Source: Dichetophora obliterata
Taxonomy: Eukaryota; Arthropoda; Insecta; Diptera; Sciomyzidae
DNA: 64,000 bases
Direction of reading: 5' to 3'
Assembly: GCA_963920525.1 (NCBI GenBank)
Contig: OY986437.1
Location: forward strand, 114,692,715-114,756,714
The stretch's first letter is position 1, and every line of letters begins with the position of its first letter. The translations under genes and the position numbers were made by a program. Below are positions 29,800-41,479 of this stretch, piece by piece. Under the pieces are notes generated by a model. The model ran no database searches. It was not told the DNA's origin and worked only from the letters and a program-made list of their open reading frames with translations.

Positions 29800-30090
29800 A
29801 AAACTATAATTATGGCAACGCTGTTCATCCAGCAGTCCGTCGCCCGTGATGCTAGCTGCGGCCAGGCAGAACGACCGTAAGGGCGACTTTGGTACCCCTA
29901 ACCTAAAGCAAGTTTTTGCAAAAATTAAAAAAGACGAAAGATCGATTACGTTCATTTTTAATTTTAGACATAAATGTTTTGTGTACCTAATTAAATGCAT
30001 CTAGCTTGGCCAGCTTCTTTTAATTTTAGACCAGTGTGCGACTTCAACTCGGTCTCCTGACAATTTTGTCATCTTACTCATTTTGTAACA
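29800..30090. other. Spacer with a possible second SINE fragment
   Basis: At 29815-29910 a GC-richer stretch ends ggtacccctaacctaaag, similar in style to the SINE tail, but no boxes or duplication can be shown. The rest is non-coding. Confidence 0.3.
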
Positions 30091-31094
30091 CAGTAGGGTA
30101 TTCACAATTCAGTACACTTGCCTTTGCAGTTGAGAAATTGTGCACTTTACAAAAACAAAATACACGTACATCAAAAACTTACACAAGTGCTTTTCTACTG
30201 TAGCCTTAAACTTGAGGACTTGAGCAGTTGAGCAGATTTGTACACATTGAAAATTTTGACAGCTTTGAAAAAGTGTTAGTGATGTGTTCACGAAAACTTA
30301 ACTGCAAACTGCACAAGTACCAGAGCTGTCAAACCCCGGCATTCATATTCAAAAGTTTAAGTACAAAGTAAAAAATTATTATTTATTCAATTCAATTATT
30401 AATTTTCGTTATTCAGAATAATGCATCATGTTTTTTATTCATTGGAATGATATTCACAAAGAATGCACTCCACAAAGACTTTCAAAATTTTCAATTATTC
30501 TTTCTTTAGTCATTATTAATTTTTTATTCATTATTGATTTTTTTCATTATTCATTTGTTTTTCATTATTCATTTGTTTTCATTATTAATTTTTTATTCAT
30601 TATTCAATTTTTATTCATTATTCATTTTCTATTCATTATTAATTTTTTATTCATTATTAATTTTTATTTATTATTCATTTTTTATTCAGTGTTCCTTTTT
30701 TATTCATTATTCATTTGTTATTCATTATTCATTTAAATAATTAATAAAAACTACAAAAGAATAAAAACAAATAATGAATAAAAAAAGAATATTTGAAAAT
30801 TATGAAATTCTTCGTAAATAGCATGCAAATGAATAAAAAAATTGATTCATTATTCTGAATAACGAAAATGAAGAATTGAAATGAATAATTAATCATTTTT
30901 TTTAAAATAAGTGTAAATTAAAAATTTTATTTATAATTCAATTTCGAATTCATTGAATGCATTCTTATTTTGTGATCTACTGATTCACTTTTTTGTGAAT
31001 AAAATCAAATTGAATGCATTTCTTTACAGCTCTGAGAAGTACTCAAGTTCTCAACTGCACAGGCAAGTGCATTGAATCTTGAATACCCCTAGTG
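30091..31094. mobile_element. Palindromic TIR element (MITE/foldback type)
   Basis: The left end cagtagggtattcacaattc and the inverse of the right end (cactaggggtattcaagatt) match over about 45 bp including cagttgagaa. A second inverted pair, about 30382-30428 and 30843-30888 (gttattcagaataatgca core), encloses an ATTATTCATT-type low-complexity run. TAA follows the right end and precedes CACAGTAGG at the left, a possible 3-bp duplication. Frames inside are low-complexity artefacts. Confidence 0.65.
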
Positions 31095-31351
31095 TAATTA
31101 AAGATACATACTTTTTTAAAATAAATGTTATGATTTCCAACTTTAATTTATAATCAAAGAAATTAAATCTTCTGTTTAACTTTGAATTACTTTACTTTCC
31201 TGCTGGTATTAACAGCTGCTGCTTCTAAGTGATTTTTATTCCTAACTTTAATACAGCAGTTTATTTAAAAAGAAATACTTTATTGGAACCTCACTTGTAT
31301 ATTTTACTTTAACATAGACATTTTTTTTTTTGCTTTTATATTGATTTTAAG

Positions 31352-31650
31352 GGCGAAGAAGAAGAAAAGGTCAAGCGAAATTCCTTTGTAAGGTCCTTCC
31401 AAAAACTTTAAAGGTAAAATTGGCGAGAAGACAAAAAAGAGCAGAAGAACTTAAGTTAAGACCAAAAATCGATGAAATAAAAGCTAAAGAGAGAATTTTA
31501 CCGAAAGGAGTTAAAATATTTATACCACCTACTACACAAACTGCTGAGCAACGCGGATTACAAATAACCAAATCGTTCTTAAAATATGCCGGATTGCATG
31601 TGGATAACGCTAACCCAGCACAATACTTTAATACATTCGCTAGTAAATAA
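31352..31650 (+). CDS. Possible last exon of a host gene (small basic protein)
   Basis: The frame is open from a polypyrimidine tract and acceptor tttttttttt...gattttaag at 31351 to a stop at 31648-31650, with aataaa overlapping the stop. It encodes an Arg/Lys-rich lead (RRRRKGQAKF), a helical ARRQKRAEELKLRPKIDEIK and an orderly C-terminus with GLQITKSFLKYAGLHVDN. It resembles a mitochondrial ribosomal or organelle-targeted basic protein in composition only; I do not recognise it. The upstream exons are not in evidence nearby. A retroposed or isolated exon is also possible. The 600 bases after it (31672-32289) show nothing. Confidence 0.4.
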
Positions 31651-32815
31651 AATATAGTTATTAAGTGTATATAAAAAGAGAGATTAAAAATTGTTTAGCA
31701 AAACAATATATGTATATGTGTTTGATTGTATCAGAGGCAATGTGGATTGAATGGCTTAATATCCCCATGTAGTTGAAGACAACTTGCCAGCAAGCGCATG
31801 ACAACATAAATCAGGGGCATAATAATGATTTTCTATGGGGGGAGGGTAAGTTTTGATTACAAAAAATTATTGGTACCAGTACTAGTGCACAAAAAAAAAC
31901 TAATGTTTATAATAGATTTGTTGCAAGTATACTATTTCGTATGTGCTTTGGTAGAAGTATGCAACTATTCGTTGAGCATTTAATTTACCTGCAGCAAATA
32001 TAATAACAAATTTTGAATAAAAGAATATTAAAAGATGTTTCCTGCAAGTACAAATTGACAACAAACGAAGCAGTCAAGCTTCAACATATGTATTTGTTGA
32101 AAATATTTTAAAATTAAATTTTAGTACTTGTTAAGTGAAGTTTTAGGCAAACCATTCTTTAAAAATTGAATTTTTTAACTTGATTACTGTTGTAAAAATA
32201 TTCAATAATATGTAAACCAAATTTCAAATCAGTCCCGCTTATAATACAGATTTACAGTGCTTAAAACCTGGTGCGTCAGAGCAAGTTTAGACGCGTTTTT
32301 CTCGAAACACACTTTTTCAAAACGGGACACACAGTGTAAACAAACTATCGTTTAACGTTCATATTGATTACATTTGTAAAAAAGCATCTTCTATGCTCGG
32401 GTTTATGAAACGCTGGGCCAACGAATTTAATAGTATGATCACAACTACAACTCTGTATTATGCAGTTGTGCGACCTCACTTAGAGTATGCAAGTCAAGTT
32501 TGGTCCCCAAGTTACAATGTGCAAGTTGATCGAATAGAGAGAACCAAAAATGTTTTGTTTGGTTTGCTCTAAGGGGCTTAAGCGGAACTGGCACTTTAAA
32601 AATGCAATCTTTAAATGAGAGAAGGAAGTCTGCTGATATCGTCTACTTACACCAACTCATAACTGGTGGGTTCGATTCACCAGAACTCCTAGCTCTTATA
32701 AATTTTAACACTAACCGTAGAAGCAGTAGAAACGCTAACAATTTAATTTACTTACCTTTTAGCAGCACAAATTATATGGCTACTGCTCCTTTAAATCGCA
32801 TGAGTACCTTAGTTA

Positions 32816-34087
32816 TTGGGGGTTGGAATTAGTTTTAAAAGTTTTCTAAGAGATGGCGTAACTATCAATAGATCGCATCGGGCACACCTGTGACTATATT
32901 CATTTCAAAGCACATTGTCTAAGCTTCATTTTTTAGTATGTTTTCCACTGAAGTGTAAACAACATATATTTTTTTCTCTGTGAACATGTCGACTTTCGTT
33001 CCAACAAAACGCAATTTGGGGGAAGGTTTACTTTTGTGCTTCCATTTGAAGAAAAAAGCGGTTGAAGCACAACGCACGCTTACTGAGGCTTACGGGGACT
33101 ATGCTCCATCGATTTCTACTTGTGAGTACTGGTTCCGTCGGTTTAAAAGTGGTGATTTTGATACGGAAGACAAAGATCGTCCGGGCCAGCCGAAAAAGTT
33201 TGAAGATGCGGAATTGGAGGCTTTGCTCGATGAAGACCCTTCAAGAATTGTCAGAATCATTGGGAGTCGACTTATCAACGGTCGGCAAACGTTTGAAGGC
33301 CATGGGAATGATTCAAAAGCAAGGAAATTGGGTGCCGTACCAGTTGAAGCCGAGAGACGTTGAACTGCGATTTTGCATGTGCGAACAACTGCTTCAACGG
33401 CATAAAAGGAAGAGTTTTTTGCATCGTATTGTCACTGGCGATGAAAAGTGGATCCATTACGATAATCCTAAGCGAAAAAAATCGTGGGGACCACCCGGCC
33501 ATGCATCAACATCGAGGGCCAAGCCGAATATTCATGGCGCCAAGCTTATGCTGTGTATTTGGTGGGATCAGAAGGGTGTCGTGTACTATGAGCTGCTAAA
33601 ACCTAACAAAACCATCACTGGGAACGCTACCAACAACAATTGATGCAATTGAGCCGAGCATTAAAGGTTAAACGGCCGGAATATGCCAAAAGACACGACA
33701 AAGTGGTTTTTCAACATGACAACGCACGGCCACATGTTGCAAGAACCGTCAAGGAAACGTTGGAGGCGCTGAATTGGGATGTGCTACCCCACCCGCCTTA
33801 TAGCCCAGACATAGCCCCTTCCGACTACCACCTATTCAGATCGATGACGCATGGCTTGGCTGAGCAGTGCTTCACTTCTTACGAGGATACCAAAAAATGG
33901 GTCGATTCGTGGATTGCCTCAAAAGACGAATCGTTCTTCCGGCGCGGAATCCATATGCTGCCAGAAAGATGGGAAAATCTTGTAGCTAACGATGGACAAT
34001 ACTTTGAATAATATACATTGTACCGTTGTTTCTAAATAAATGCTCAAAAACCGAAAAAAAACCTTTAAAATTAATTCCAACCCCCAA
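32816..34087 (+). mobile_element. mariner transposon
   Basis: Inverted ends begin ttgggggttggaatta, with TA on both sides (32814-32815, 34088-34089). The length of 1,272 bp is typical. It sits in the Jockey-like 3' end. Confidence 0.95.
32986..34011 (+). pseudogene. mariner transposase (D,D34D), two frameshifts
   Basis: The ATG at 32986 opens the N-terminal HTH part ([17 protein letters not shown]). The frame shifts near 33240; next come [17 protein letters not shown], the WVPYQL linker, [11 protein letters not shown] (first D) and [14 protein letters not shown] second shift near 33630 leads to VFQHDNARPHVA (second D) and YSPDIAPSDYHLF (third D, 34 residues on), ending LPERWENLVANDGQYFE. All catalytic residues are present; only the shifts inactivate it. 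Confidence 0.93.
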
Positions 34088-34378
34088 TAACAACTGTAGC
34101 TTTTTTGATGTTAACTTATCGAAAGGTCAACTCAAAAGTAGATTGAAAACTAATGTATGATTAGATCTATGTAAACGCATGGTTAGTTGTTATGTCTTGT
34201 ATTGTCCCTGAGCCCAACCCATATTATGGTGGGTACATTTTTCTCACTTAAGATTGTTTTGGACCACTGGTTCTTAAGATGATCTAATGCGGAGAAAGTG
34301 CGAAAAAGCAGTAGCAGCTGAACTCTATTGTTATTGCATGTTTTAAATTTACGTTTTGTTTATCTGTTTGTATTGTAA

Positions 34379-34852
34379 CACTGTGGAACAAACTTTTTTT
34401 TCCAAAAGTCTACTCGGACCTGACGCTGCGGCGCGAAAATATAGGCCAGCACAAGAAACCATTTGGTTCAGTTTGTGCAAGTTGGCTCATATTTTCGAGA
34501 AATGGACATTCGAATTTTGCACCTTTTCAGAACATCGATTTATGTGTTTTTTTCGATATATCTCGTTAGCAAACTGAGTTGTATTGCATCTGGTGGTAGG
34601 GTTGTATTCATCTCGTCAATATCTTCAAATTTCACAAAAAAAATCAGTCGTTTTAAATGCATTTTCGGCAAATTTGATCACAAAGTTCCCAAAAAAAGTT
34701 AAATTTTTCGCCCTTTATGACATTCGGCTCAATAGAAATCACCCGAGTGGTGGATTTATGTACAGTTTTTGACTTCTAACGTCTCTTCTAAATTTTCACC
34801 CCGCAGCGTCAGATTCGAGTAGACTTTTGAAAGCAAAAATGTCGTTCCACAC
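34379..34852. mobile_element. About 475-bp MITE with long inverted ends
   Basis: The left end carries gtggaacaaac then aaaagtctactcg and gacgctgcgg. The right end has the inverse of each (ccgcagcgtc, cgagtagactttt, gttccac). Non-coding. No clear target duplication. The 380 bases after it (34853-35229) are AT-rich with no gene. Confidence 0.6.
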
Positions 34853-36722
34853 ATCTTCTACCAAAATTAGCGTCTTTGAAAAATTTGTCTAGTTTTTATA
34901 CGGAACTATAACGTAAATTTTAGCGAATTTTTTTCCAAGCCTTATAATTTTCTTAATTTTCCATATTTTCATTACATTTTGGTAAAATATGTGCATTCAA
35001 GGGTCTATTTTTTAATGCATTTTTGCTTTTTTTTTAGACAATCTGATTATGATTTTTATTTTATATTTGTATATGCTACAGCAGCGAAGAAATTTTTTTT
35101 GTCATTAAGCACGCGTTAGTTATGTTTCCTTGTTTGCTTCTCCTTAAACATGTTAAGTTCCTAAATTTCTGAAGGTTTTCGTACCATTGACAGTAGCTAC
35201 AGTATGATTCGAGTACTCTCTAAACAAAGAGCTGGGTTAAAAATTTTCCACATCAATGCTCAGAACTTGGTTAAGAGCTTGAAGGTTCTGTTATGGATGC
35301 TGTGTGTATGGATGCTGTTTGTATGTCAGATGCTTTATTTAGGTTGAATGGTTTCAAGCTATTTCGAGCGGACCGGGTTGGTCATGCAGGAGGAGCAGCA
35401 ATATATGTGAGAGAAAATGTTACGTGTAAATTACTCTGCAAATCGTTACATGATAGCATCATCGAATATGTCTTTGTAGTAATATCCAATGGTTATCAAA
35501 ATTGGCATCTTGGGTCTGTATATCGTCCAAACCGTACCTTTCTTAAGCACACTGGAAAACATTACACTTTCTTTCACGGACATAATTATAGCTGGCGATT
35601 TTAATAGCAACCTCCTAGTAGAAAATAATCTGGTGGAAGATATGAATAGCTTAAGTCTACTTCCTGTAAATACTACAACGCCTACTCACTATACAAAAAC
35701 CTTTAATATTGTCCTGGATTTACTCTTTGTTAGTGTTAAAACTAGAATCCTTCTTTACGATCAATTATCTGTATCTAATTTTTTAAAACATGATCTGATT
35801 TTTCTTGCCTATGACTTTCGACTTACTGACACTGTTAATTGTTTTAGCTACCGCTTATTTTTCATATGATCTCAGTTTCAGTTGAGAAAATTTGTTTTTT
35901 TTTCAAGACAATGTCAATAAACTTTTTAATGAGTTTGTCCCTTTAAAGCATAAAAAAATCGATCATAAGCAACGGCCCTGGTTCAATAGAGCAATTGAAA
36001 ACCTAATACTGCTGCGCAATAAAGCTTACAATCGATGGAAGCGTTTCAAAACTCCAGCATTATATAAGGAGTTTAAAATTCTATGTTCGAGCGTTGCCAA
36101 AGAGGTGAAAGTAGCAAAAAGGGATTACTATGGTGGTAAGTTTGGCTCCGTGGTAAATAGTAAGCAAAAGTGGCGTGTGATTCGCAATACTGATCTTTGT
36201 CAAAAAACCTTCAGCTCTCAACAAAAAGTTTGTCAACCCATGCCTTCGGTTAGTCACAATGCTTACAGAAATGTTAACTTGTCTTTTAATATATGTTCGA
36301 TCTTGAGTTTCTCTTGCGTATGGATGATGTTTTAAAAAGTATCTAAGCAATCAAGTCGAATGCTTTTGGGTATGATGAAGTCAGCCCTATTTTTCTAAAA
36401 ATGTTGCTTCCGTGGATACTTCTATATATTACTTATATTTTTAATTCTGTGCTCACGAATTCAATTTTCCCTAAGGAATGGAAGAAAGCTAAAATTATCC
36501 CAGTACCGAAATCACACAACAAGCACCGTCCTATAGCAATCCTGCTATTCATATTCCAAGCGTTAGAACGGTTAATATGTCAGCAAATCAACAGTTACCT
36601 GCACAGAAATGGTTTCATAACTGATAAACAATCGGGCTTTAGGGCCAAACGTAGTTGCATAACTGCCCTCATCGATGTATCAGAAGACTTGCGTTCTGGC
36701 TTAGATGATAACGGAGTTGGCT

Positions 36723-38165
36723 TCCCCGGGATCCCGGATGATTTAAGCCTCTTTAAATCCCGGGATTGCCTTTCAGAATCCCGGGATTTTTAATTAAAAA
36801 ATTTCTACTACAAATATTCATATAAATGCAAACATTTAATTTTAAATTGATATGAATATAGAATTAGAAGAACCGTTTTATTGAGTCTGAAAAAGATTGT
36901 TAGGACGATGAGTGTGAAACTGGAGCAAAGACTTTGCAAAGTTTTAGAAAAATTGCAACATCGGGAAGTAAGCTATGTATTTCAAAATTGTCAGATATTC
37001 TGACTTGGGAAAAAATTTTTTTTGTGGTAAAAGGCAATCGTGATCGAAACTTACAAATTGCTTACGATTATCGTACAACTATTTCTATAACTAGCATAGA
37101 ATCAGAACGGTGCTTCTTATCAGCGGGTTATATTTGTAATAATAATCGAACAAAACTCTCCAATAAAAAATAAATACGTTGATCAGCTTAATAATTACTT
37201 TAAAAATAATTAAAACAAAAAATTTAATTTTGAAAAGTCTTTTCCAAAATTAATATGCCTTAAACACAAAAAATCATGAAGACGGTATCAAAAAAAAAGT
37301 GCAATATTTATATATTAAAACCTTAAACTGTTCTGTATTTTATTTTTTTATATATTTTGTTCTTTAACCCTTTCAATGGCTAGGCTTAGCTAAGAAAAAA
37401 ATAATTATTTGAGGTAATATTCTTGTCATTAAGGTCCTTAAAAGATGACCACACATATCTTTGATTTTAACCTGCGCTATTTACGTTTTGCAAGCTTGTA
37501 CAAAGAAAAAAATTATTTTGCTCCTAGTCGGCACAAAGTCTTTTTTTTAATCCCTTAAAGGTTTTTTAACCCTTTAGATTTAGAATAGTGTGGTATAGTT
37601 GTATTGTTTTTTTTGCCATAGTTGAAAATCACAATTATGAGCACCCCTTGAAATAGAATTTGTGGTTGGGAACCTCCTTCTATAGCTTTTTGTTACTATG
37701 CAAATAAATTAACTATCCAATTTTATATATTTTATTAATATATGGCATAAAAAGTTTAACTTGCATTTTGAGCTTCTTCCATTTTTGCAATTTCAGTTGT
37801 CTATGGAACCTTAAAAACGACGTTCGTTAAACATATCATTGGGCTACTTAAAATGACCACACTTTTGGTTTGTAGAGATTTCATGTAAAACAACAAAAAA
37901 TATAAAAGCCGCTCGGTCAAGTCTGGTATCAATACCACGGGATTTTTTAACTACTCTGAAAACAAAGCAATTTTGAATACTCTTAATATGTTTTGTTTTG
38001 TTTTTTTTTACTTTATAAATGAATTAATATACATTTTTTAGTTTCAAGTAATACATAACAAAAAATTGTTTTAAAAACGTGTTAAATTATTTACTTCTTA
38101 AAATTTTCAATCCCTAACTAGTCCCGGGATCTCGGGATTGAGATTTTCAATCCCGATAATTCCGG
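36723..38165 (+). mobile_element. hAT-type insertion with CCCGGGAT-rich subterminal repeats
   Basis: Both ends carry clusters of atcccgggat-type motifs (36726-36790 and 38118-38170) in both orientations. The only coding relic is a hAT dimerisation end at 36934-37173. The middle (37200-38100) is AT-rich and empty. The 8-bp duplication could not be fixed, probably because the host RT was deleted at one side. Confidence 0.55.
36934..37173 (+). pseudogene. hAT transposase C-terminal dimerisation relic
   Basis: TISITSIESERCFLSAGYICNNN..TKLS is the hAT C-terminal signature (xSERxFSxAG). The rest of the transposase is missing. Confidence 0.7.
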
Positions 38166-39179
38166 GATCGAGAAAAGCTTACTGGATTGGACTTCCTAGT
38201 GCATATGTATGCTGATGACGTTCAGTTATGCGTTAATCAATGTATCCCATCTGAATAACATTCTTAAAAATATTGGTGATTGGGCACTCAAAAATGGTTT
38301 AAGCCTTAACCCTAATAAGTCCAAATGTCTAGTGATTACTGACATTTCCACTGCAACTCCTCCTCTATTAAATGGTAGCAATATCGAATTCGTAGACTCT
38401 GCTAAAAATCTGGGGGTAACATTTAACAGAACGGTTACTTGGAGTAACCACATAAGTAACACAGTCGGTAAGGTCTAAGTCATGCTTCGTGTTTTATGGA
38501 CGACGCAATTTTTTATACCTTTGCGTATACGAATGCTACTTGCCAAAACATATCTCATACCAACACTGCTTTACGGATGTTAAATTTTTGCTAATTGTGA
38601 TGGTTTAAGCAAAAACAAATTAAACGTTCTTTATAACAATATTGCTTATTATGTATTTGAACTGAAAAGAAGAGATCATGTTTCCCAGTGCACTAAAAGT
38701 ATCTATGGCTTAACCTTTGAAAACTTGTTGAACTTTCGTACGCTTTTATTATTGCATGAAAAATCCAGCTACATGTTTTTGAGATTAAGTTTTTCTCGAT
38801 CCGGCCGAACAAATAAAATTAATTGTTTACGTTTTTCTTGTTTGACGTCTGAAAGGCAGTTTTTTGTTTATCTGTACGTCTTTGGAACGCGCTTCCCAAT
38901 AGTTTAAGATCATGCAGTAACGCTGTGCAATTCAAAAACATATCCAAAATTTATGCAAGCTCATTTATTTGCAAATGTATGTTCGTAACTTCTATCATAG
39001 ACATGAGCGTTTTCAGAGGGTACAGGATAGGGATGCCAGATGCGCTTTTATAAACAGTACTATTTTTTTTGGACAAAGTACTGTTTTATGATATGCACCC
39101 AAGACAGTACGCAAAAGTACTGTTTTTTAATAATGTACTTTTTTGGTACTGTTTTCTTGTATAAATTTTACGTGTTGAA

Positions 39180-39560
39180 AATATTTTTGATTTTCTGAGT
39201 GCGAAGAAATCCGCCCGTCTAAATTGTTAATAAACATTTTTTTGTCATAGTCGCCCGCTGAAGCACTCTGCTTGCTAGAGTTTACTGGTTATCTTGGATA
39301 TGTTTTGAATGATGAAAGAACTGCGCAAGAAATTTGAACATCAAAAAGATGCAGGGTTTTATGACTACCTAGCTGAAACCACCATTGAGACAGTATTTAG
39401 TTTTATGTTTTTTTATTGGAGAAAGGAAAAAATAGACTTGTATTAAAAAATTTGTAAATATTAAAAAAGCTGGCGAACATGTTCCTAAATTTAAGTATAC
39501 ACTCTAGACTTCATGTGATGTGGAAAGAAGCTTCTCCGCACACAAAATTCTATTTTTTTA
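39180..39560 (+). pseudogene. Degraded hAT-related relic (DVERSFSA family)
   Basis: Near 39515 a frame reads CDVERSFSAHKIL, the same C-terminal motif as the relics at 55.4 and 57 kb. The upstream part is scrambled. Just before it, 39030-39150 has repeated agtactgtttt motifs. Confidence 0.45.
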
Positions 39561-40690
39561 GAAAAAGTTTTAATAATATATTGTTATATGAATTATAGAA
39601 CATAATTTGAACAGATAATCCATACACAAATAGGCGTAGAAAAAACAGTTAGGTACCATTTTCTCCCGCGTTTCTCAACCGATTTGGATAATTTTTCTTT
39701 CAAATGAATAAAAGTAGGGAGAAGGAGTGCACATAATACTTTTTCTGACCTTTAACCTGAAATATGAGCGTTCAAAACAGAATTTATTGAATAAAAGCTA
39801 AGCTATAAGAGATGGAAGAAAACAGTGAAACAGGAAATTTTAGACATTGCTGATATGTACAAAATATTTGCCAGGCATTTATCGTTTTCTCTTACGGATA
39901 CCCTACAATAAGCATATGTAACATATGCGAATATATATTGGAATTGTAAAATTTCTTACAAAAAGTAAACTTTGAAAAATTCCCGTTATTTTGACATTAA
40001 AATTGTTCATATTTTTGTATGAAAAGTCATTGGTTGACTTTTATACGGTATACGAAAGCTTTTTTTGGTAATATTTTTCACGGATAGTATATTAAAAAAT
40101 TTCCCGTTATTATGACATAAAAACTATCGCGATATCTCGAAAACTGTAGATTTCCTCAGTACAAAGTGTTTTTGTATGAAAAGTCGTTGATTAGCACCGA
40201 GCGGCAAACTGAAAACAGAGATAGAGTATTTTTTTTTAACCTTTTTTTACGCTCATCTGAGCGATTTCATATCACAGTGTAGGTGGAATGTCACAGTGAA
40301 AAGGTTGAATTTCGACCACTGGCGATTTCTAGTTAACATTATTATCTGTTGAAGGTAATAAAATAATTTTTACATTTTTACACTTTTTTTCAATAAACTT
40401 TATAGATATTTCAATTAATTTGGAAATATTATGAATTTAGACCATTTTTATTACTGCATAAGCAAAAAATATGCAGCATATGCTTTTGCATATTTTTTGC
40501 ATAAAATATTCATATCATAGATATGGAGTAATAAATGCATTAATGAAGTCAAAATCAATATAAATCCAAAACTTGACTTCAATCAGACTTAAAATAAATT
40601 TTGCATATAAATCCGTTGTCTAATTATAACATATGTATATAGTTTCATTTATTTAATCTTAGTATATTTTTGTAATATTTTTTTAGTATA
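39561..40690. other. Non-coding repeats
   Basis: Two copies of a roughly 120-bp segment (near 39978 and 40098, cccgttatt then gtatgaaaagtc) and AT-rich sequence. No gene is seen. Confidence 0.5.
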
Positions 40691-40802
40691 TTAAAGCTCT
40701 ATTTATAACAGGTGTTCATGCTTATACGCTACCGGTACTGTTATTAAGGTTTTAAAGTTTGTTGTGCCGGTTTTCGAAATAAATAAATAATAAAAAATAA
40801 AT
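40690..40802 (+). repeat. 3' tail of a non-LTR element
   Basis: A short stretch ending in an AAATAAATAATAAAA-type tail directly before tctggagccgagc, where the dispersed repeat of 40803-41045 begins. Only the tail is left. Confidence 0.45.
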
Positions 40803-41045
40803 AATAAAATCTGGAGCCGAGCTTTGGTGCGGCAGGATTTTAAACTTTTTTTAACACTCCAACTTCAGCGCCATCTTTATATAAAAAAAATATACGCTAA
40901 GAAACAAACATTTTTTTGTAATTTAACTGATAATGTAATATGAACATGCACATGAAATGTATTGTATATAAATAATAAACTTTTCTATAAAACATCTTCT
41001 AAAATATGCCTGAATTTTAACTGCTTTTGCCTAAAACCTCCCTTA
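40803..41045. repeat. Second copy of the 28.7-kb dispersed repeat
   Basis: Matches 28750-28800 and 29172-29240 with an internal deletion. From here to 41290 the sequence is AT-rich and empty. Confidence 0.5.
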
Positions 41046-41289
41046 AGTAAAATTATAGCTGCAACAAATACATTTAAAATTTTCTTATTTAACGAGACAA
41101 ATTTGCCAAAGCCAAAGAAATTTTAGATATGTGTATGTAAATTTTTGTGTGTCACATTTAGTCTAAATAAATTTTAGCAGAATTTGCACGACAGTTCTTT
41201 CACATTTTCTTTTAGTTTGTTTTTTGTGCGTACCACGAAATAAAACAGTTGTGGAAGTAATTAATTAATACAATATACTGTGTATGGGC

Positions 41290-41479
41290 ATTAGGGCGTC
41301 CCATAAGAATATTTTTTTTTCGAATTTCGCTCAACCTTTATTCGAAAGCTTATGAGGTCAAGTATTTTTGAGATTTTTTTCAGATTTTTTGGAAGAGGTT
41401 TAGAGGTGGCGCTAATCTGTTTTTCCCTTAAAATCCGTTTTTTCGGAGATTTTTCGAAGTCAAAGCAAAAGTTGGTTAA
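41290..41479. repeat. Repeat end (gggcgtccca) into which piggyBac inserted
   Basis: Starts cattagggcgtcccataag, similar to the agggtgtccca ends of the 49-55 kb element. It continues at 43939 after the piggyBac. A gcattagggcgg end also appears at 45738. No gene. Confidence 0.4.

Larger units (their letters stand above)
32290..34230 (+). mobile_element. 3' end of a Jockey-like non-LTR element, interrupted by mariner
   Basis: 32330-32580 encodes the RT thumb region (KASSMLGFMKRWANEF, VVRPHLEYASQVWSP), then in another frame LNERRKSADIVYLHQLI to 32813. After the mariner the frame resumes at 34090 with a CSFFDVNLSKGQLKSRL-like end and a UTR to about 34230. 5'-truncated and broken by stops. Confidence 0.75.
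35230..38990 (+). pseudogene. Jockey-like non-LTR retrotransposon, endonuclease and reverse transcriptase, interrupted
   Basis: The endonuclease starts with GLKIFHINAQNLV near 35236, then YVRENVTCKLL, the GDFNSN aspartate near 35600 and the KHDLIFLAY histidine block near 35785. The RT begins near 36400 (FPKEWKKAKIIPVPKS, DKQSGFRAKRSC) and stops at 36722. It resumes at about 38170 with MYADDVQLC (the catalytic YADD), LNPNKSKCLVI and KNLGVTFN, and ends in frameshifted thumb sequence with NALPNSLRS near 38905. Roughly 90 RT codons between the break points are missing, so deletion as well as insertion occurred. Confidence 0.8.

Noticed and set aside
30428..30740. Plus-strand frame rich in Phe, Ile and Ser
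   Set aside because: Translation of an ATTATTCATT-type low-complexity run; no coding evidence.
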